Notes: generated by a model not told the origin, from the sequence alone. Counted from the first letter of the stretch, positions 7,953 through 16,601 are shown. The stretch is 64,000 bases of DNA from Streptomyces laurentii (GCA_002355495.1 AP017424.1:2170001-2234000), one strand, 5' to 3'. Program-made: numbers and translations.

Positions 7953-7988
7953 GAGGACCCGGCCAGTGTCTGAGCAGGCCGGGTCCTC
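7953..7988. terminator. Strong hairpin between convergent features
   Basis: GAGGACCCGGCC and GGCCGGGTCCTC form a perfect 12-bp stem with a 12-nt loop, 76 bp after the XRE-kinase stop. It lies before the reverse-strand alaS remnant, so it can act in both directions. Confidence 0.7.
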
Positions 7989-7999
7989 CCCACGTATGT

Positions 8000-8437
8000 T
8001 TACCGGGAGTTGAGGAGCCCCTCAGCGTCTCCAGCCGCAACAAGGAGAGCCTCGTCCAGGTACTCGGGGTGGCGTCCGCCGGCGCTGGCGATGGTGCCGG
8101 TGCCGCCGCCTCCGCCGCCGACCGTCTTCGCGGCCCGGGCGATGAGCCTCGCGGCGGGGCCTCGGTCGAGCAGGTCGGGCGTGATGGCCGCGACGAGGAC
8201 GGCCTTTCCGGCGTGCTCGTGAGCGAGGACCACAACCGCGGGTCCGGGGGTGAGGTGGTCGAGGGTCTGGGAGGTCAGCTGCCGGAGTTCGTCCGGGGTG
8301 GCGTCTGTGACCTTCTGGACGACGAGCTTCCCGTTCCCGACGGGGCGGGCCGTGCTGGCGAGCCCCTGGGCATGAGTCCGCAGCTCGGCGGCGCGTAGTC
8401 GCTCCAGTGTGGTCTGGGCGTTGGCGAGGGCAGGAGC
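8000..8437 (-). pseudogene. Remnant of an alanyl-tRNA synthetase C-terminus (copy 2)
   Basis: An open frame of 145 codons contains LERLRAAELR, KLVVQKVTDATPDELRQL, VLAHEHAGKAVLVAAITPD and RAAKTVGGGGGGTG, i.e. most of the DHHA1 domain that ends bacterial AlaRS. It begins straight after an in-frame TGA and has no aminoacylation or editing domain, so it is a truncated remnant. A short stand-alone DHHA1 protein starting at the GTG at 8233 cannot be excluded. It is longer than, and collinear with, the fragment at 4261-4443. Confidence 0.65.
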
Positions 8438-8462
8438 TCACCCGCCGCCGCCGAGGTGTCGA

Positions 8463-8678
8463 TCACCACGCTCTCCTAGTCGGCCACAGCGAGCGCGGCG
8501 GCCAGGTCGGGGGTCGCGTGGGCGTCTCGAACAGCCACTTCTCCCGCCGGAGGAAGGCCAGCAGTCCGAGTTGGCGGAGCTCCACGATCCGGGCCTCTGC
8601 CAGCCTGAGCAGCCATCGGGTCAGCACGAGCTCATCAGGTGGGGACTCGGGCGCGAACCCGTATCGCCGCACCGTCAC
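8463..8678 (-). CDS. Short open frame overlapping the TMEM175 stop
   Basis: The GTG overlaps the stop of the upstream channel gene in a GTGA arrangement, which would allow translational coupling. The 71-residue product has a helical, leucine- and arginine-rich core (LTRWLLRLAEARIVELRQLG). The C-terminal part looks less protein-like than an alternative frame (AGEVAVRDAHATPDLAAALA), so a frameshift may lie within it. Family not recognised; it may be part of a decayed gene joined to the alaS remnant. Confidence 0.3.
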   Translation of the reverse strand: MTVRRYGFAPESPPDELVLTRWLLRLAEARIVELRQLGLLAFLRREKWLFETPTRPPTWPPRSLWPTRRAW

Positions 8679-9358
8679 CCGTCGGCGTTCTGATCCCCGT
8701 GCCTCGATCTGGCCTGGCGGATGCGGCGCTGTCGTCTGGCCCTGCCGAGGGGCACGAGGTAGTAGAGGGCGATCGCCAGATATCCCACGACCGCTGCGAT
8801 CGGTACGAAGAGACCGAGGACGATCAGAACGCCGTATCCGATGAGTCCGGGTGTGAGGCGCCTGGTCAGAACCTGTACATCCGATTCGTCCGCGTCGTCG
8901 CGCACCAGCCCTGCGCGGATCGCGTACCGCCAGAACAGGTACAGCAGGGCGGAGGTCATCAGGAGGGAGAGGCCGTAGAGGGTGGTGGCGACGCGCTCCG
9001 AGTCGCCCTCGCGGACGTATTCGGCGAGCAGTTTGGTCGGGAACGGCAGAAAGGCGACAGCCAGCATGAGGATCAGATTCAGGCGCATCAGCCACAGGCT
9101 CGCGTGGTCGAGGTACTCGGTGATGACGGAGTGGGCGAGCCAGATCGCCCCGATGGTGGCGAAGCTGACCAGGTAGCCCAGGTAGGAGGGCCACTGTTCG
9201 ACCACCGCGTGCCACAGGTTCTTCGAGCCAGGGGGTACGGCGATCTCGATGACGAGCAGCGTGCCGGCGATCGTGAAGATCCCGTCGCTGAACGCCTCCA
9301 TCCGAGCGGTGCGAAGCTGACGGCGGGTCCGGTCATGCTCCGTCGCTTCTTCCGCCAT
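8675..9358 (-). CDS. TMEM175-family (DUF1211) potassium channel-like membrane protein
   Basis: 227 residues from the ATG of MAEEATEHDRTRR. It carries the family signature RMEAFSDGIFTIAGTLLVIE at the start of the first helix; in TMEM175 proteins the FSD motif of helix 1 lines the pore. Six hydrophobic segments follow, ending with a basic tail (RARRQRRIRQARSRHGD). This matches the 6-helix half-channel of bacterial TMEM175 proteins, which assemble as tetramers and conduct potassium weakly selectively. A second, unrelated potassium channel lies at 11129-11695. Start choice: the ATG just before the conserved region; the longer frame adds unconserved residues. Confidence 0.85.
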   Translation of the reverse strand: MAEEATEHDRTRRQLRTARMEAFSDGIFTIAGTLLVIEIAVPPGSKNLWHAVVEQWPSYLGYLVSFATIGAIWLAHSVITEYLDHASLWLMRLNLILMLAVAFLPFPTKLLAEYVREGDSERVATTLYGLSLLMTSALLYLFWRYAIRAGLVRDDADESDVQVLTRRLTPGLIGYGVLIVLGLFVPIAAVVGYLAIALYYLVPLGRARRQRRIRQARSRHGDQNADG

Positions 9359-9993
9359 GGCTGCAGTGTGACAGCCGTTCCGCAGGCCGGACCGCAGGCG
9401 AAAAGTCACCGCGACGACGTGTCGCGCCCCGCCGACTGTGTCGTGCTGTGTCGCAGTGGCGGGAGATGGCCGGCAGCTGTCGGTGCGCGAGTGAACTTCG
9501 GACCACGTGCGACGGGGCGGTGATCACCTCAGCAGGCCGGTGCCGCAGCCGGGTACTCCCCTGACGTCTGAAGTACGGTGTCGGGCGACTTTCATCCGGA
9601 CGGTGGCCTCCCACCGACGTCGATACTGCCCATCTTGGTTGCACCGGATGACGTAGTGGTGGAACACGGGGGTTCATTGCCAAGCGGCTCGGATTCCTGT
9701 CGTCGCGCGGGGGCCAGGCGGGGCAGATCCGGGGCCTCCTGCCGGGCAGCTCTTGGCAGGTCGCCTCGATCGAGATCGCTTTGCAGTGGGCCACGTCGCC
9801 GTGGTTCACGCGTTCCCAGGGTGCCGGGCTGGCTGGCGAAGCTCATCCTGGGACTGCTCGAGAAGACCGCATGCCCGAGGGCTGCAGCACTTTCTTGCTG
9901 GCTAGCTGGCTACGGGCTTCGTGTTGCGGTTGCGGTTGCGGACCCCGATCGCCGTAATCCTCGGGACACGGCGAGGACAGACAGGACGGACAA
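9359..9993. other. Long non-coding or decayed interval
   Basis: About 635 bp with no frame that has both a plausible start and protein-like composition. It holds promoters for the divergent neighbours. A short plus-strand stretch near 9670-9850 has a locally coding-like composition but is interrupted. Confidence 0.4.
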
Positions 9994-10503
9994 ATGGCGA
10001 AGCCCGACGCAGTGTTCATCTACATCGGCACCTATCCCAGTGAGGCCGTGGCCAGGGCTGACTACGACATCGTCAAGGACCTCCATGCGGTCGGTGCGGT
10101 GGGCACCTACGACGCCTCCGTGGTCACGAAGGACGATGGCGGCAAGGTGCACGTGAACAAGGACGAGATGGCCACCCGGCACGGGGCGTGGGGCGGCGCC
10201 GCCGTCGGTGCTCTCATCGGCCTGCTGTTCCCGCCCGCGATCATCGGTACCGCTGCCGTCGGCGCGGCGGCGGGCGGGGTGAGCGGTCACCTGTGGCGCG
10301 GCATGTCCCGGGCGGACGTCAAGGAGTTCGGTGAGCTCATCGACGCTGGTCAGGCTGCTCTCGTCATCGTCGGCGAGAGCACCCTCGCGCAGGCCGTCGA
10401 GAAGGCCGGACTGAAGGCTGAGAAGGAGGTTGCCAAGCAGCTCGACGTCAGCACCAAGGACATCGACAAGGCTGTCCGCGAAGCCGCGACCGAACTCGGC
10501 TGA
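9994..10503 (+). CDS. DUF1269-family membrane protein
   Basis: 169 residues. It opens with VFIYIGTYPSEAVARADYD, has DASVVTKDDGGKVHV, and a central glycine- and alanine-rich membrane pair (GGAAVGALIGLLFPPAIIG and AVGAAAGGVSGHLWRGM, about 67-105). The C-terminal half contains ELIDAGQAALVIVGES and an acidic/basic helix. This order is typical of DUF1269 proteins, small membrane-associated proteins linked to stress and biofilm phenotypes in some bacteria; their molecular function is not established. AGGACGG lies just before the ATG. The neighbours are two channel genes. Confidence 0.8.
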   Translation: MAKPDAVFIYIGTYPSEAVARADYDIVKDLHAVGAVGTYDASVVTKDDGGKVHVNKDEMATRHGAWGGAAVGALIGLLFPPAIIGTAAVGAAAGGVSGHLWRGMSRADVKEFGELIDAGQAALVIVGESTLAQAVEKAGLKAEKEVAKQLDVSTKDIDKAVREAATELG

Positions 10504-11128
10504 CCAGCTGTTCCGGGGCCGGGTCGCACGGGGCGGCCGCAATCCGCTGATCGACGGAGCAGGCACAAGATCGGACAGGACAACCCGTGTCGCCCGGGCC
10601 ATGGTCCCTGCTCAGCTACTTCCAGACAGATTGCCCGCTTACGCCGGCAGCCCCCATGTGTCTTGGTTCAGTGGTCGAGCAGGCCAGGAACGACGACCTC
10701 GTCTGCGGTTCGCCGCCGGAACGAAGCTGATACCGCTTTCGCTCTTTCAGCTCTTTCGGCGCCTGCTGTTGCTACATGGTCCCCCGGCGTCCTGCCGTCT
10801 GCTGCCGGATCTCGCCCCTGCCGCCGGGCGGCACTATAGGCACTGCGCGTCACGCCGGACCCATCGACCGTGCGCCCAACGACACGCCGCGCGGAGTGCA
10901 GACGGGCCACAGGTGCCGCCCGTCACGGGCATGGTTGCGCGACCGGATAGCTGCGTGGGTGTCCAGCACGACGATGGCTGTGTGGGGTCCCCGGTGAAGC
11001 GGGTTGCCGCAGGCATAATGCGGCCGGTGCGTGCGTGCGGCGGCTGAGGGAATCGCCCTGCGGAAGCGAGCCGAGGATGGAGTCGCCTCACGCGAGCGGT
11101 GTCGTAGCCACAGAGCAGGAGGACGAAC
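10504..11128. other. Non-coding interval
   Basis: About 625 bp with no frame I can support. It contains a CTTTCG/CTCTTTC-rich stretch near 10737-10760 and, at its right end, the leader and ribosome site of the channel gene. Confidence 0.4.
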
Positions 11129-11695
11129 ATGGGTGGACGAGTGCTTGACGATGTTCCTGGCAGCAAACCTGACTCACGCGTGGTCCTCCTCTCTGTCCTG
11201 GGCACGCTCGCGCGGATCATCGTGGTCCTGGCCATCTACTTCCTGATTCCTATGGACCACGCCATGAGTACTGCGACGGCGATCGGACTGACACTCGGCG
11301 TCCTGGGACTAGGCGTCGTCGTGGCCTGGCAGCTCCGCGAAATCAGCCACGCCGACTATCCCGTCCTCCGCGCCGTCCAAGCCCTCGCCTTCACACTCCC
11401 GCTCTTCATCCTTCTCTTTGCGACCGCCTACTTCGTCATGGAGCACGCCCAAGCTGCATCGTTCAACCAGCCGCTCAGCCGTCTTGATGCCATGTACTTC
11501 GCCGTCACCACCTTCACGACCGTCGGATACGGCGACATCGTGCCGGCGAGTTCACCCGCTCGAATCGTGGCCGTCGGCCAGATGGTGCTGGACCTCGTTG
11601 TCCTGGGCTTCTTGATTCGCATGGTCGCCCACGCGATCAAGAGTGCATTGGACCGTCGACCCCATGAAACCCCACCGTCAGGACCCCGACCATAG
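11129..11695 (+). CDS. Two-helix-pore potassium channel
   Basis: 188 residues. A strong AGGAGGA lies 6 nt before the ATG. Two N-terminal hydrophobic helices (about 20-40 and 50-68) precede a pair flanking the pore: FTLPLFILLFATAYFVM, a re-entrant segment with the selectivity filter TTVGYGD (about 131-137), and IVAVGQMVLDLVVLGFLIRM. This is the Ion_trans_2 layout of bacterial K+ channels. There is no RCK domain, so any gating must come through the short cytoplasmic tail or partners. It is separated from neighbours by long gaps and probably monocistronic. Confidence 0.9.
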   Translation: MGGRVLDDVPGSKPDSRVVLLSVLGTLARIIVVLAIYFLIPMDHAMSTATAIGLTLGVLGLGVVVAWQLREISHADYPVLRAVQALAFTLPLFILLFATAYFVMEHAQAASFNQPLSRLDAMYFAVTTFTTVGYGDIVPASSPARIVAVGQMVLDLVVLGFLIRMVAHAIKSALDRRPHETPPSGPRP

Positions 11696-12384
11696 CGGTG
11701 CCGACAGCGTCGCTGACCGGCCGCACTTGCCACCGCGTTCGTGGACAGGCCAGCCGAACGCCGTGCCGCGCTGCGCGATGCCGCCTGCACCAGCAGTGGC
11801 ATCAGCACGCCCTCGCGGCGTGGACATCGAGTGTGCGCAATCGCTGGGTGCCTTCAGTTCCTGACCCTCTCCGTTCCCCTGATCAACTATGCCGTGTGCG
11901 TAGTCGCCGCAGGCAACAGCTTCATCGGTCCCAGAGCCGCCAGGCTGGCCTTCGGGCGCCGACTGCATGGCGCCGCGCCGCCAGGCCGAAGGCGCCCTCT
12001 CCAGGGCCTCCAATCCCATGGAGTTCAGCAAACAGCTCGGGCTGCCGCTTACTTCGGCGAGCTTCTTGGCCTGCGGTTCGGTCATCCGAGGGTCCGCCCT
12101 TCAGCGCCGACAATGCCCCCGGGATGCGAGGCCCGCACCATCCGTGACGAACACGGCGGCCTGGTCGGCCCAAGTCGCTGGGAACACTGCCCGCAGATAC
12201 GTTGTGAAGGGAGGACCACATCAGGGCACGAGGCAGGCGTGGTCCGCTTCGGACGGGACCTCGGCGGCTCCACCCTCGATGTCGCCGGTATGAGCCGCCT
12301 TCCGGGCAACGATGTCGTCAGTTCTTTGCTGACCGCAAACATCAGCTCCTTGCGCATCGGCGACCAATTCGTGGAGCGTCCGCA
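11696..12384. other. Non-coding or decayed interval
   Basis: About 690 bp. Frames on both strands are long but compositionally poor. A reverse-strand frame starting at 12085 (MTEPQAKKLAEVSG) looks protein-like for about 30 residues and then loses that character, suggesting a decayed gene. Confidence 0.4.
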
Positions 12385-13803
12385 ATGACCTCGAATCATC
12401 TTTCCGGCGACGAGACACAGCACCGCACCTCGCAAGAACGGGTTGCGCGTGGCAAGGCTGCCCGCTCGGACGCGCCCCGTTCCAGCCACGCCGAGTTCGA
12501 GCCCTCGTCGAAACGCCGGGACCCGGTGGAGATCATCGAGAAGCAGTCCGCGAAGCGGGTGCCGGAGCTGGTACCGATCCGCTACGGCAGGATGAGCGAG
12601 GCACCGTTCCGCTTCTACCGCGGGGCCGCCGCCATCATGGCTGCGGACCTCGCGCAGACCCCACGCAGCGGGATCAGAGTGCAGTGTTGCGGCGACGCGC
12701 ACATGCTGAACTTCCGACTGCTGGCCTCGCCCGAACGCCGCCTGATGTTCGACATCAACGACTTCGACGAGACACTGCCCGGACCGTGGGAATGGGACGT
12801 CAAGCGGCTGTCGGCCAGCCTCGCCATCGCGGGCCGGGCCAATGGCTTCAGCTCCAAGGAGCGGGCGTCGGTGGTGCGGGCGGCCGTAGGGTCCTACCGC
12901 GAGCGCATGCGGAGCTTCGCCGGAATGGGCAATCTCGACGTCTGGTACACCAGCTACGACGCGGACGAGATTCTTGAGCAGCAGGGCCCGATCGTGGGTG
13001 CGGGACAGCGTGAACGCTGGGGTCGTGCCGCGCAGCGGGCCCGTGCGCATGACACGCTGCAGGTCTTCGACAAACTCACGCACGTCCTCGACGGAAAGCG
13101 CCTGATCGCTCCCGATCCGCCGTTGCTGGTGCCACTCCATGATCTGCTGCCGACCGTTGAGCGCAGCAAGCTGGAGAAGGAGCTCAGCCGGTTGATCGAG
13201 CACTATGGCCAGACTCTGCAGACGGACCGCCGATTCCTGCTGCAGGGTTACCGCATCGCCGACATGGCCCGCAAGGTCGTCGGCGTGGGCAGCGTCGGCA
13301 CCCGCTGCTGGATCCTGCTGCTGCTCGGCAAGGACGACGGGGATCCCTTGTTCCTCCAGGCCAAGGAGGCCGACGAGTCGGTTCTGGCGCCTTACGTCGG
13401 CGGCAGCAGCTTTCGCACGCAGGGCGAGCGGGTCGTCGCCGGCCAGCGGCTCATGCAGGCCACTAGCGACATCTTCCTGGGATGGGAGCGCGTCGAGGGC
13501 ATCGACGGCCAACAGCGGGACTTCTACGTCCGTCAGCTGAGGGACTGGAAGGGCATCGCAGTAACAGAGGAGATGTCACCAAAGCGAATGGCCAATTTTG
13601 GCCGACTGTGCGGCGCCACGCTGGCCCGTGCCCACGCCAGATCCGGAGACCGCATCGCCATCGCCGCGTACCTGGGCGGCAGCGATGTCTTCGACCGCGC
13701 GCTGGCGACCTTCGCCGAGCTGTACGCGGACCAGAACGAGAAGGACCACCAAGCCCTCGTCGAGGCCATCCGGACAGGACGGGTCGCGGCCGAAGCGGCC
13801 TGA
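12385..13803 (+). CDS. DUF2252 family protein
   Basis: 472 residues. Family features are PFRFYRGAAAIMAADL (about 72-87), QCCGDAHMLNF (about 99-109), LMFDINDFDETLPGPWEWD and DVKRLSASLAIAGR (about 118-150), plus LARAHARSGD near the end. The arrangement of a GDxHxxNF-like loop and a later DxND-like loop recalls aminoglycoside phosphotransferase/kinase folds, so a kinase-like activity is often suggested; none is established. GGAGCG lies 5 nt before the ATG. It stands alone between the channel gene and the frameshifted gene, in the island near its integrase end. Confidence 0.85.
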   Translation: MTSNHLSGDETQHRTSQERVARGKAARSDAPRSSHAEFEPSSKRRDPVEIIEKQSAKRVPELVPIRYGRMSEAPFRFYRGAAAIMAADLAQTPRSGIRVQCCGDAHMLNFRLLASPERRLMFDINDFDETLPGPWEWDVKRLSASLAIAGRANGFSSKERASVVRAAVGSYRERMRSFAGMGNLDVWYTSYDADEILEQQGPIVGAGQRERWGRAAQRARAHDTLQVFDKLTHVLDGKRLIAPDPPLLVPLHDLLPTVERSKLEKELSRLIEHYGQTLQTDRRFLLQGYRIADMARKVVGVGSVGTRCWILLLLGKDDGDPLFLQAKEADESVLAPYVGGSSFRTQGERVVAGQRLMQATSDIFLGWERVEGIDGQQRDFYVRQLRDWKGIAVTEEMSPKRMANFGRLCGATLARAHARSGDRIAIAAYLGGSDVFDRALATFAELYADQNEKDHQALVEAIRTGRVAAEAA

Positions 13804-13924
13804 ACGCCGTCTCTGACGTCGGCAACCTGTGGAAGTGACAGGGTCTTCGCCGTTGGCATCCTGCCAGTCTTCTAGCACGGATGGTCCTAGGACAGCGGAC
13901 TCAACGGCACCGGAAGGCAGGGTG

Positions 13925-13956
13925 CTGGTGGGCACGGCACCGGCCGCGCCCACCAG
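13925..13956 (-). terminator. Hairpin after the frameshifted reverse-strand gene
   Basis: CTGGTGGGC and GCCCACCAG form a perfect 9-bp stem with a 14-nt loop, 35 bp past the stop of the reverse-strand pseudogene at 13991. It may also stop readthrough from DUF2252. Confidence 0.45.
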
Positions 13957-13990
13957 TCGATGTCTGGTCAGGGGGTGGTCGTCGGTCGGG

Positions 13991-14433
13991 TCATTCTTGC
14001 GGAGGCACGGTTGCGCGGGCGGCGCTTCGCGGCCGGGCGGGGGCGTCGATGGCAACGGCGCTGTCAGTGGTGGTCTCTTCGGCCCAGGGTTCTTGGGGCT
14101 CGTCGGCCGGGTCCGTCTCGGGGGACGGCTGCGGGTCAGACGCCGTGAGGGTGGGGTCGTCGCCCGGTGCGGTCGAGGTCTCGGAGGTGTCGACCACATC
14201 GACGGCGACCTCCGGGGCGGGGGCGGGCGTCGGCTCGTCGTCGGTCTCGTCGTTGGCCTCGTTGAGGACCTCGTCGAAGAGGTCGTCCCAGGGGCGGTGG
14301 CCCACGTAGAGGGGCTTGAGGGTGAAGGCGGGGAGGAGGTCGATCTCGACGGTGGACAGGATGAGGTCGGCGGGGTCGTTGTCGTCGTCTTCGGTGAGGA
14401 GAGTGCGCGTACTGCGGCGTCGGTGATGAGCAT
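13991..14433 (-). pseudogene. Frameshifted acidic protein gene beside the integrase
   Basis: Reading in from the ATG, the product starts MLITDAAVRALSS and then leaves frame. In a second frame the sequence continues as LLTEDDDNDPADLILS, TVEIDLLPAFTLKPLYVGH and PWDDLFDEVLNEAND, followed by an acidic Pro/Asp/Thr tail. Removing two bases from CTCTCC near 14396-14401 would join the frames smoothly as MLITDAAVRALLTEDDD. So this is a once-intact protein of about 145 residues broken by a 2-nt insertion, or a sequence error. Family unknown. It lies upstream of, and divergent from, the integrase gene, where small element-regulatory genes often occur. Confidence 0.55.
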
Positions 14434-14471
14434 GGGGTCACAGAGGGACAAGGAGCGAGGACCCCAGAGCC

Positions 14472-16097
14472 ATGGAGAAGTTCAACCCCTCCTACACGCG
14501 CTACTGCGTCTGCAAGGAACCGGTGATCGGCAAGGACGGCGCCCCGGTCCTGGATGACACCGGGACGCCGAAGCAGCGCAACATCGGCGCCGGCTGCCCC
14601 AAGCTCAAGGAGAAGAAGCACGGAAAGTGGAGCCTCTACTTCGAACTGGAGGCCGGCGAGAACGGTGACTGGCGCCGTGTCCGCAGATTCGGGTTCGCCA
14701 CCAAAGACGCTGCGATGAAGAAGGCGGCCGAGCTCTACCGGGAGGCCGTCAAGGGCACCGACATCTTGAGCGACGCCACCGTGGCCGAGGACCTGGACGC
14801 GTGGATCGCTCGCAAGAAGCGCCTCGCCCGCACGACGACTCACGGGTACGAGGATCACATCCGGCTGTACCTCAGGCCTCACCTCGGGCACATCAAGCGG
14901 CGCGACCTCAAGCTCCGGCACATTGAGCCGATGTTCACGGCGATCGAGCGGGAGAACGCCGAGAGGCTTCTGCACCACGCGCGCATAGTCGAGCTGACGG
15001 AGGCGCGCGACGCGGCACACACGGCGTGGGTCCGAGCCTCCGGGAAGACAGAGGAGCGTCGCGTCAGGCGCCGCGCGTACCTGGATGCGAACGCAGCACT
15101 CCGCGAGGGCAGCAAGGGACGGCGGAGAATCACCTCCGCCAACACGATGCACCGCATCCTCGCGACCTTGAAGTCCTTCATGTCGGACGTCATCAAGCGC
15201 GGCGACTACACCAAAAACTGGGCCAAGATGGTTGAGCTTCCGCCGGTGAAGAAGCCCACGGCGCTGGTCTGGACGCCGGAACGCGTCGAGGAGTGGGAGC
15301 GGACGGGCCAGAAGCCGTCCCCGGTGATGGTGTGGACTCCGGAGCAGACGGCCGACTTCCTCGCCTCCATCGCGGCCGACCGGTTCGCCGGGCTGTGGAA
15401 CGGGCTCATCTTCAGGGGGCCGCGCCGCGGGGAGATGTGCGCGCTGCCCCCGTCGGAGGTCAGCCTGTACTCGCTGGTGCAGTACTTCCGGATCTCGGCA
15501 CAGGTCGTCGAGGTCGCCTACCGGGTGTACGACGAGGCGCCGAAGCAGGACAGCGTCCGCTCCGTCACCCTCGACGCCAATACCGCTGACCTGTGGGTGG
15601 AGTTCGACACGACGCGTGCGAAGGAGCGCGAGGCATGGGGTGACGCCTACGTCGAGAGCGACCGCTTCTGGGTACACGAGGACGGCAAGCCCCTCCACCC
15701 GGACTGGATGAGCAGGAGGTTCAACCGGCTCGTCGAGCTCTCCGGGCTGCCCCCGATCCGACTGCACGACACCCGGCACCTGTCAGCGGCACTGGCCCTG
15801 CTCGGCGGGGCAAAGATGAAGGTCGTCCAGGCGCGACTGGGCCACAAGTCGTTCCAGATCACGTCCGACACCTACACGGCGGTCCTCCCGCGGCTCCTGG
15901 ACAACGAGGCCGAGACCACCAGCTCAGTCGTCCCCCGGCCGCAGCCCGGCTCGCCGCCGGCCTCCGCGAACGGCAGCTCACGCGATCCGGGGAAGTGTGC
16001 CGCTGATCACGCGCCTCTGGACCCTGCCAAGGGGCCGCAGGTGACGCTGGACGAGGCCACCGATGCGCCGAACGAGGGATTCGAGCGCGTCGCGTGA
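14472..16097 (+). CDS. int: Tyrosine recombinase (element integrase)
   Basis: 541 residues. The N-terminal arm and SAM-like region has an LDAWIARKKRLARTTTHGYE core-binding segment (about 108-140). A charged insertion of about 60 residues sits around 170-230. The catalytic domain shows the full active site: Arg in FRGPRRGEMCAL, Lys in EAPKQDSVRS, HDTRH (His-x-x-Arg), LGHKS (second His) and the nucleophile Tyr in TSDTYTAVLPRL. The order and spacing match actinobacterial integrases that insert at tRNA genes. The gene ends 115 bp from the 3' end of a tRNA(CAT) gene, the presumed attachment site. The ribosome site is weak (GAGG 11 nt upstream). A proline-rich C-terminal tail follows the active site. 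Confidence 0.92.
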   Translation: MEKFNPSYTRYCVCKEPVIGKDGAPVLDDTGTPKQRNIGAGCPKLKEKKHGKWSLYFELEAGENGDWRRVRRFGFATKDAAMKKAAELYREAVKGTDILSDATVAEDLDAWIARKKRLARTTTHGYEDHIRLYLRPHLGHIKRRDLKLRHIEPMFTAIERENAERLLHHARIVELTEARDAAHTAWVRASGKTEERRVRRRAYLDANAALREGSKGRRRITSANTMHRILATLKSFMSDVIKRGDYTKNWAKMVELPPVKKPTALVWTPERVEEWERTGQKPSPVMVWTPEQTADFLASIAADRFAGLWNGLIFRGPRRGEMCALPPSEVSLYSLVQYFRISAQVVEVAYRVYDEAPKQDSVRSVTLDANTADLWVEFDTTRAKEREAWGDAYVESDRFWVHEDGKPLHPDWMSRRFNRLVELSGLPPIRLHDTRHLSAALALLGGAKMKVVQARLGHKSFQITSDTYTAVLPRLLDNEAETTSSVVPRPQPGSPPASANGSSRDPGKCAADHAPLDPAKGPQVTLDEATDAPNEGFERVA

Positions 16098-16172
16098 CCA
16101 GCGTCCAACCTCTGTCCAATCAGGTGTGATTTCCTGACTAGGACGGGCCGCCAAGACCCTTCGCGCTCACGT

Positions 16173-16196
16173 CTGACCCGTGAAGTGCCTGGTCAG
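16173..16196 (+). terminator. Terminator of the integrase gene
   Basis: CTGACC and GGTCAG pair around a 12-nt loop and are followed closely by a run of five T at 16202-16206, 75 bp after the integrase stop. Confidence 0.55.
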
Positions 16197-16211
16197 AACG
16201 ATTTTTCCTTG

Positions 16212-16240
16212 TGGGGCGGGTGGGACTCGAACCCACGGCC
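16212..16240. other. Predicted attachment-site core (tRNA 3' end)
   Basis: The last about 29 bp of the tRNA(CAT) gene (T-arm and acceptor 3' strand) face the integrase. Elements of this class recombine at such sequence and leave a copy at their far end. I found no second copy within the window, so the other end should lie left of position 1. The exact core is inferred. Confidence 0.5.
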
Positions 16241-16285
16241 GACGGATTATGAGTCCGCTGCTCTAACCGGCTGAGCTACCGCCCC
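16212..16285 (-). tRNA. tRNA with CAT anticodon (elongator Met or Ile2)
   Basis: 74 nt. The acceptor stem GGGGCGG pairs with CCGCCCC, the D-arm is GCTCAGCCGGTTAGAGC, the anticodon loop CTCATAA gives CAT, and the T-loop is GGTTCGAGTCC. CCA is not encoded. The sequence alone does not tell me whether the C34 is lysidine-modified (Ile2) or not (Met). Confidence 0.9.
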
Positions 16286-16450
16286 GATCATCACGGCGCG
16301 TACAAGTGTGCGCGCCGTCTGCCGCAGCATAGCCGCTCATACGATCTCCTGCTCCGGATGGTCGGCCATGCCCGCTCCTGAGGACACCCGGCGGCGGCGG
16401 GCGGTTCCCCCGGAACGGAAAAAGGACCCCGAAGGGTCCTCTCTCACTCG

Positions 16451-16523
16451 CTCCCCCGGCTGGACTCGAACCAGCAACCCTCCGGTTAACAGCCGAATGC
16501 TCTGCCAATTGAGCTACAGGGGA
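16451..16523 (-). tRNA. tRNA-Asn (GTT)
   Basis: 73 nt. TCCCCTG pairs with CGGGGGA plus a G discriminator. The anticodon loop is CTGTTAA (anticodon GTT) and the T-arm GCTGGTTCGAGTCCAGC. It is nearly identical to the next tRNA, 5 bp upstream on the reverse strand, so both are probably co-transcribed. Confidence 0.95.
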
Positions 16524-16528
16524 TCGCG

Positions 16529-16601
16529 CTCCCCCGACTGGACTCGAACCAGTAACCTGCCGGTTAACAGCCGGCTGCTCTGCCAATTGAGCTACAGGGG
16601 A
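16529..16601 (-). tRNA. tRNA-Asn (GTT), second copy
   Basis: 73 nt with the same anticodon loop CTGTTAA and acceptor stem as its neighbour. It differs by a few bases in the anticodon and T stems (stem GCCGG, T-arm ACTGG). It is first in a reverse-strand tRNA transcript, which presumably starts between 16602 and 16700. Confidence 0.95.

Noticed and set aside
11678..12085. Reverse-strand frame beginning MTEPQAKKLAEVSG
   Set aside because: Protein-like only for about 30 residues and no ribosome site; treated as decayed sequence.
1..16211. Second copy of the tRNA 3' end as the far attachment site
   Set aside because: No match to the T-arm and acceptor sequence was found inside the window, so the element end is placed outside it.
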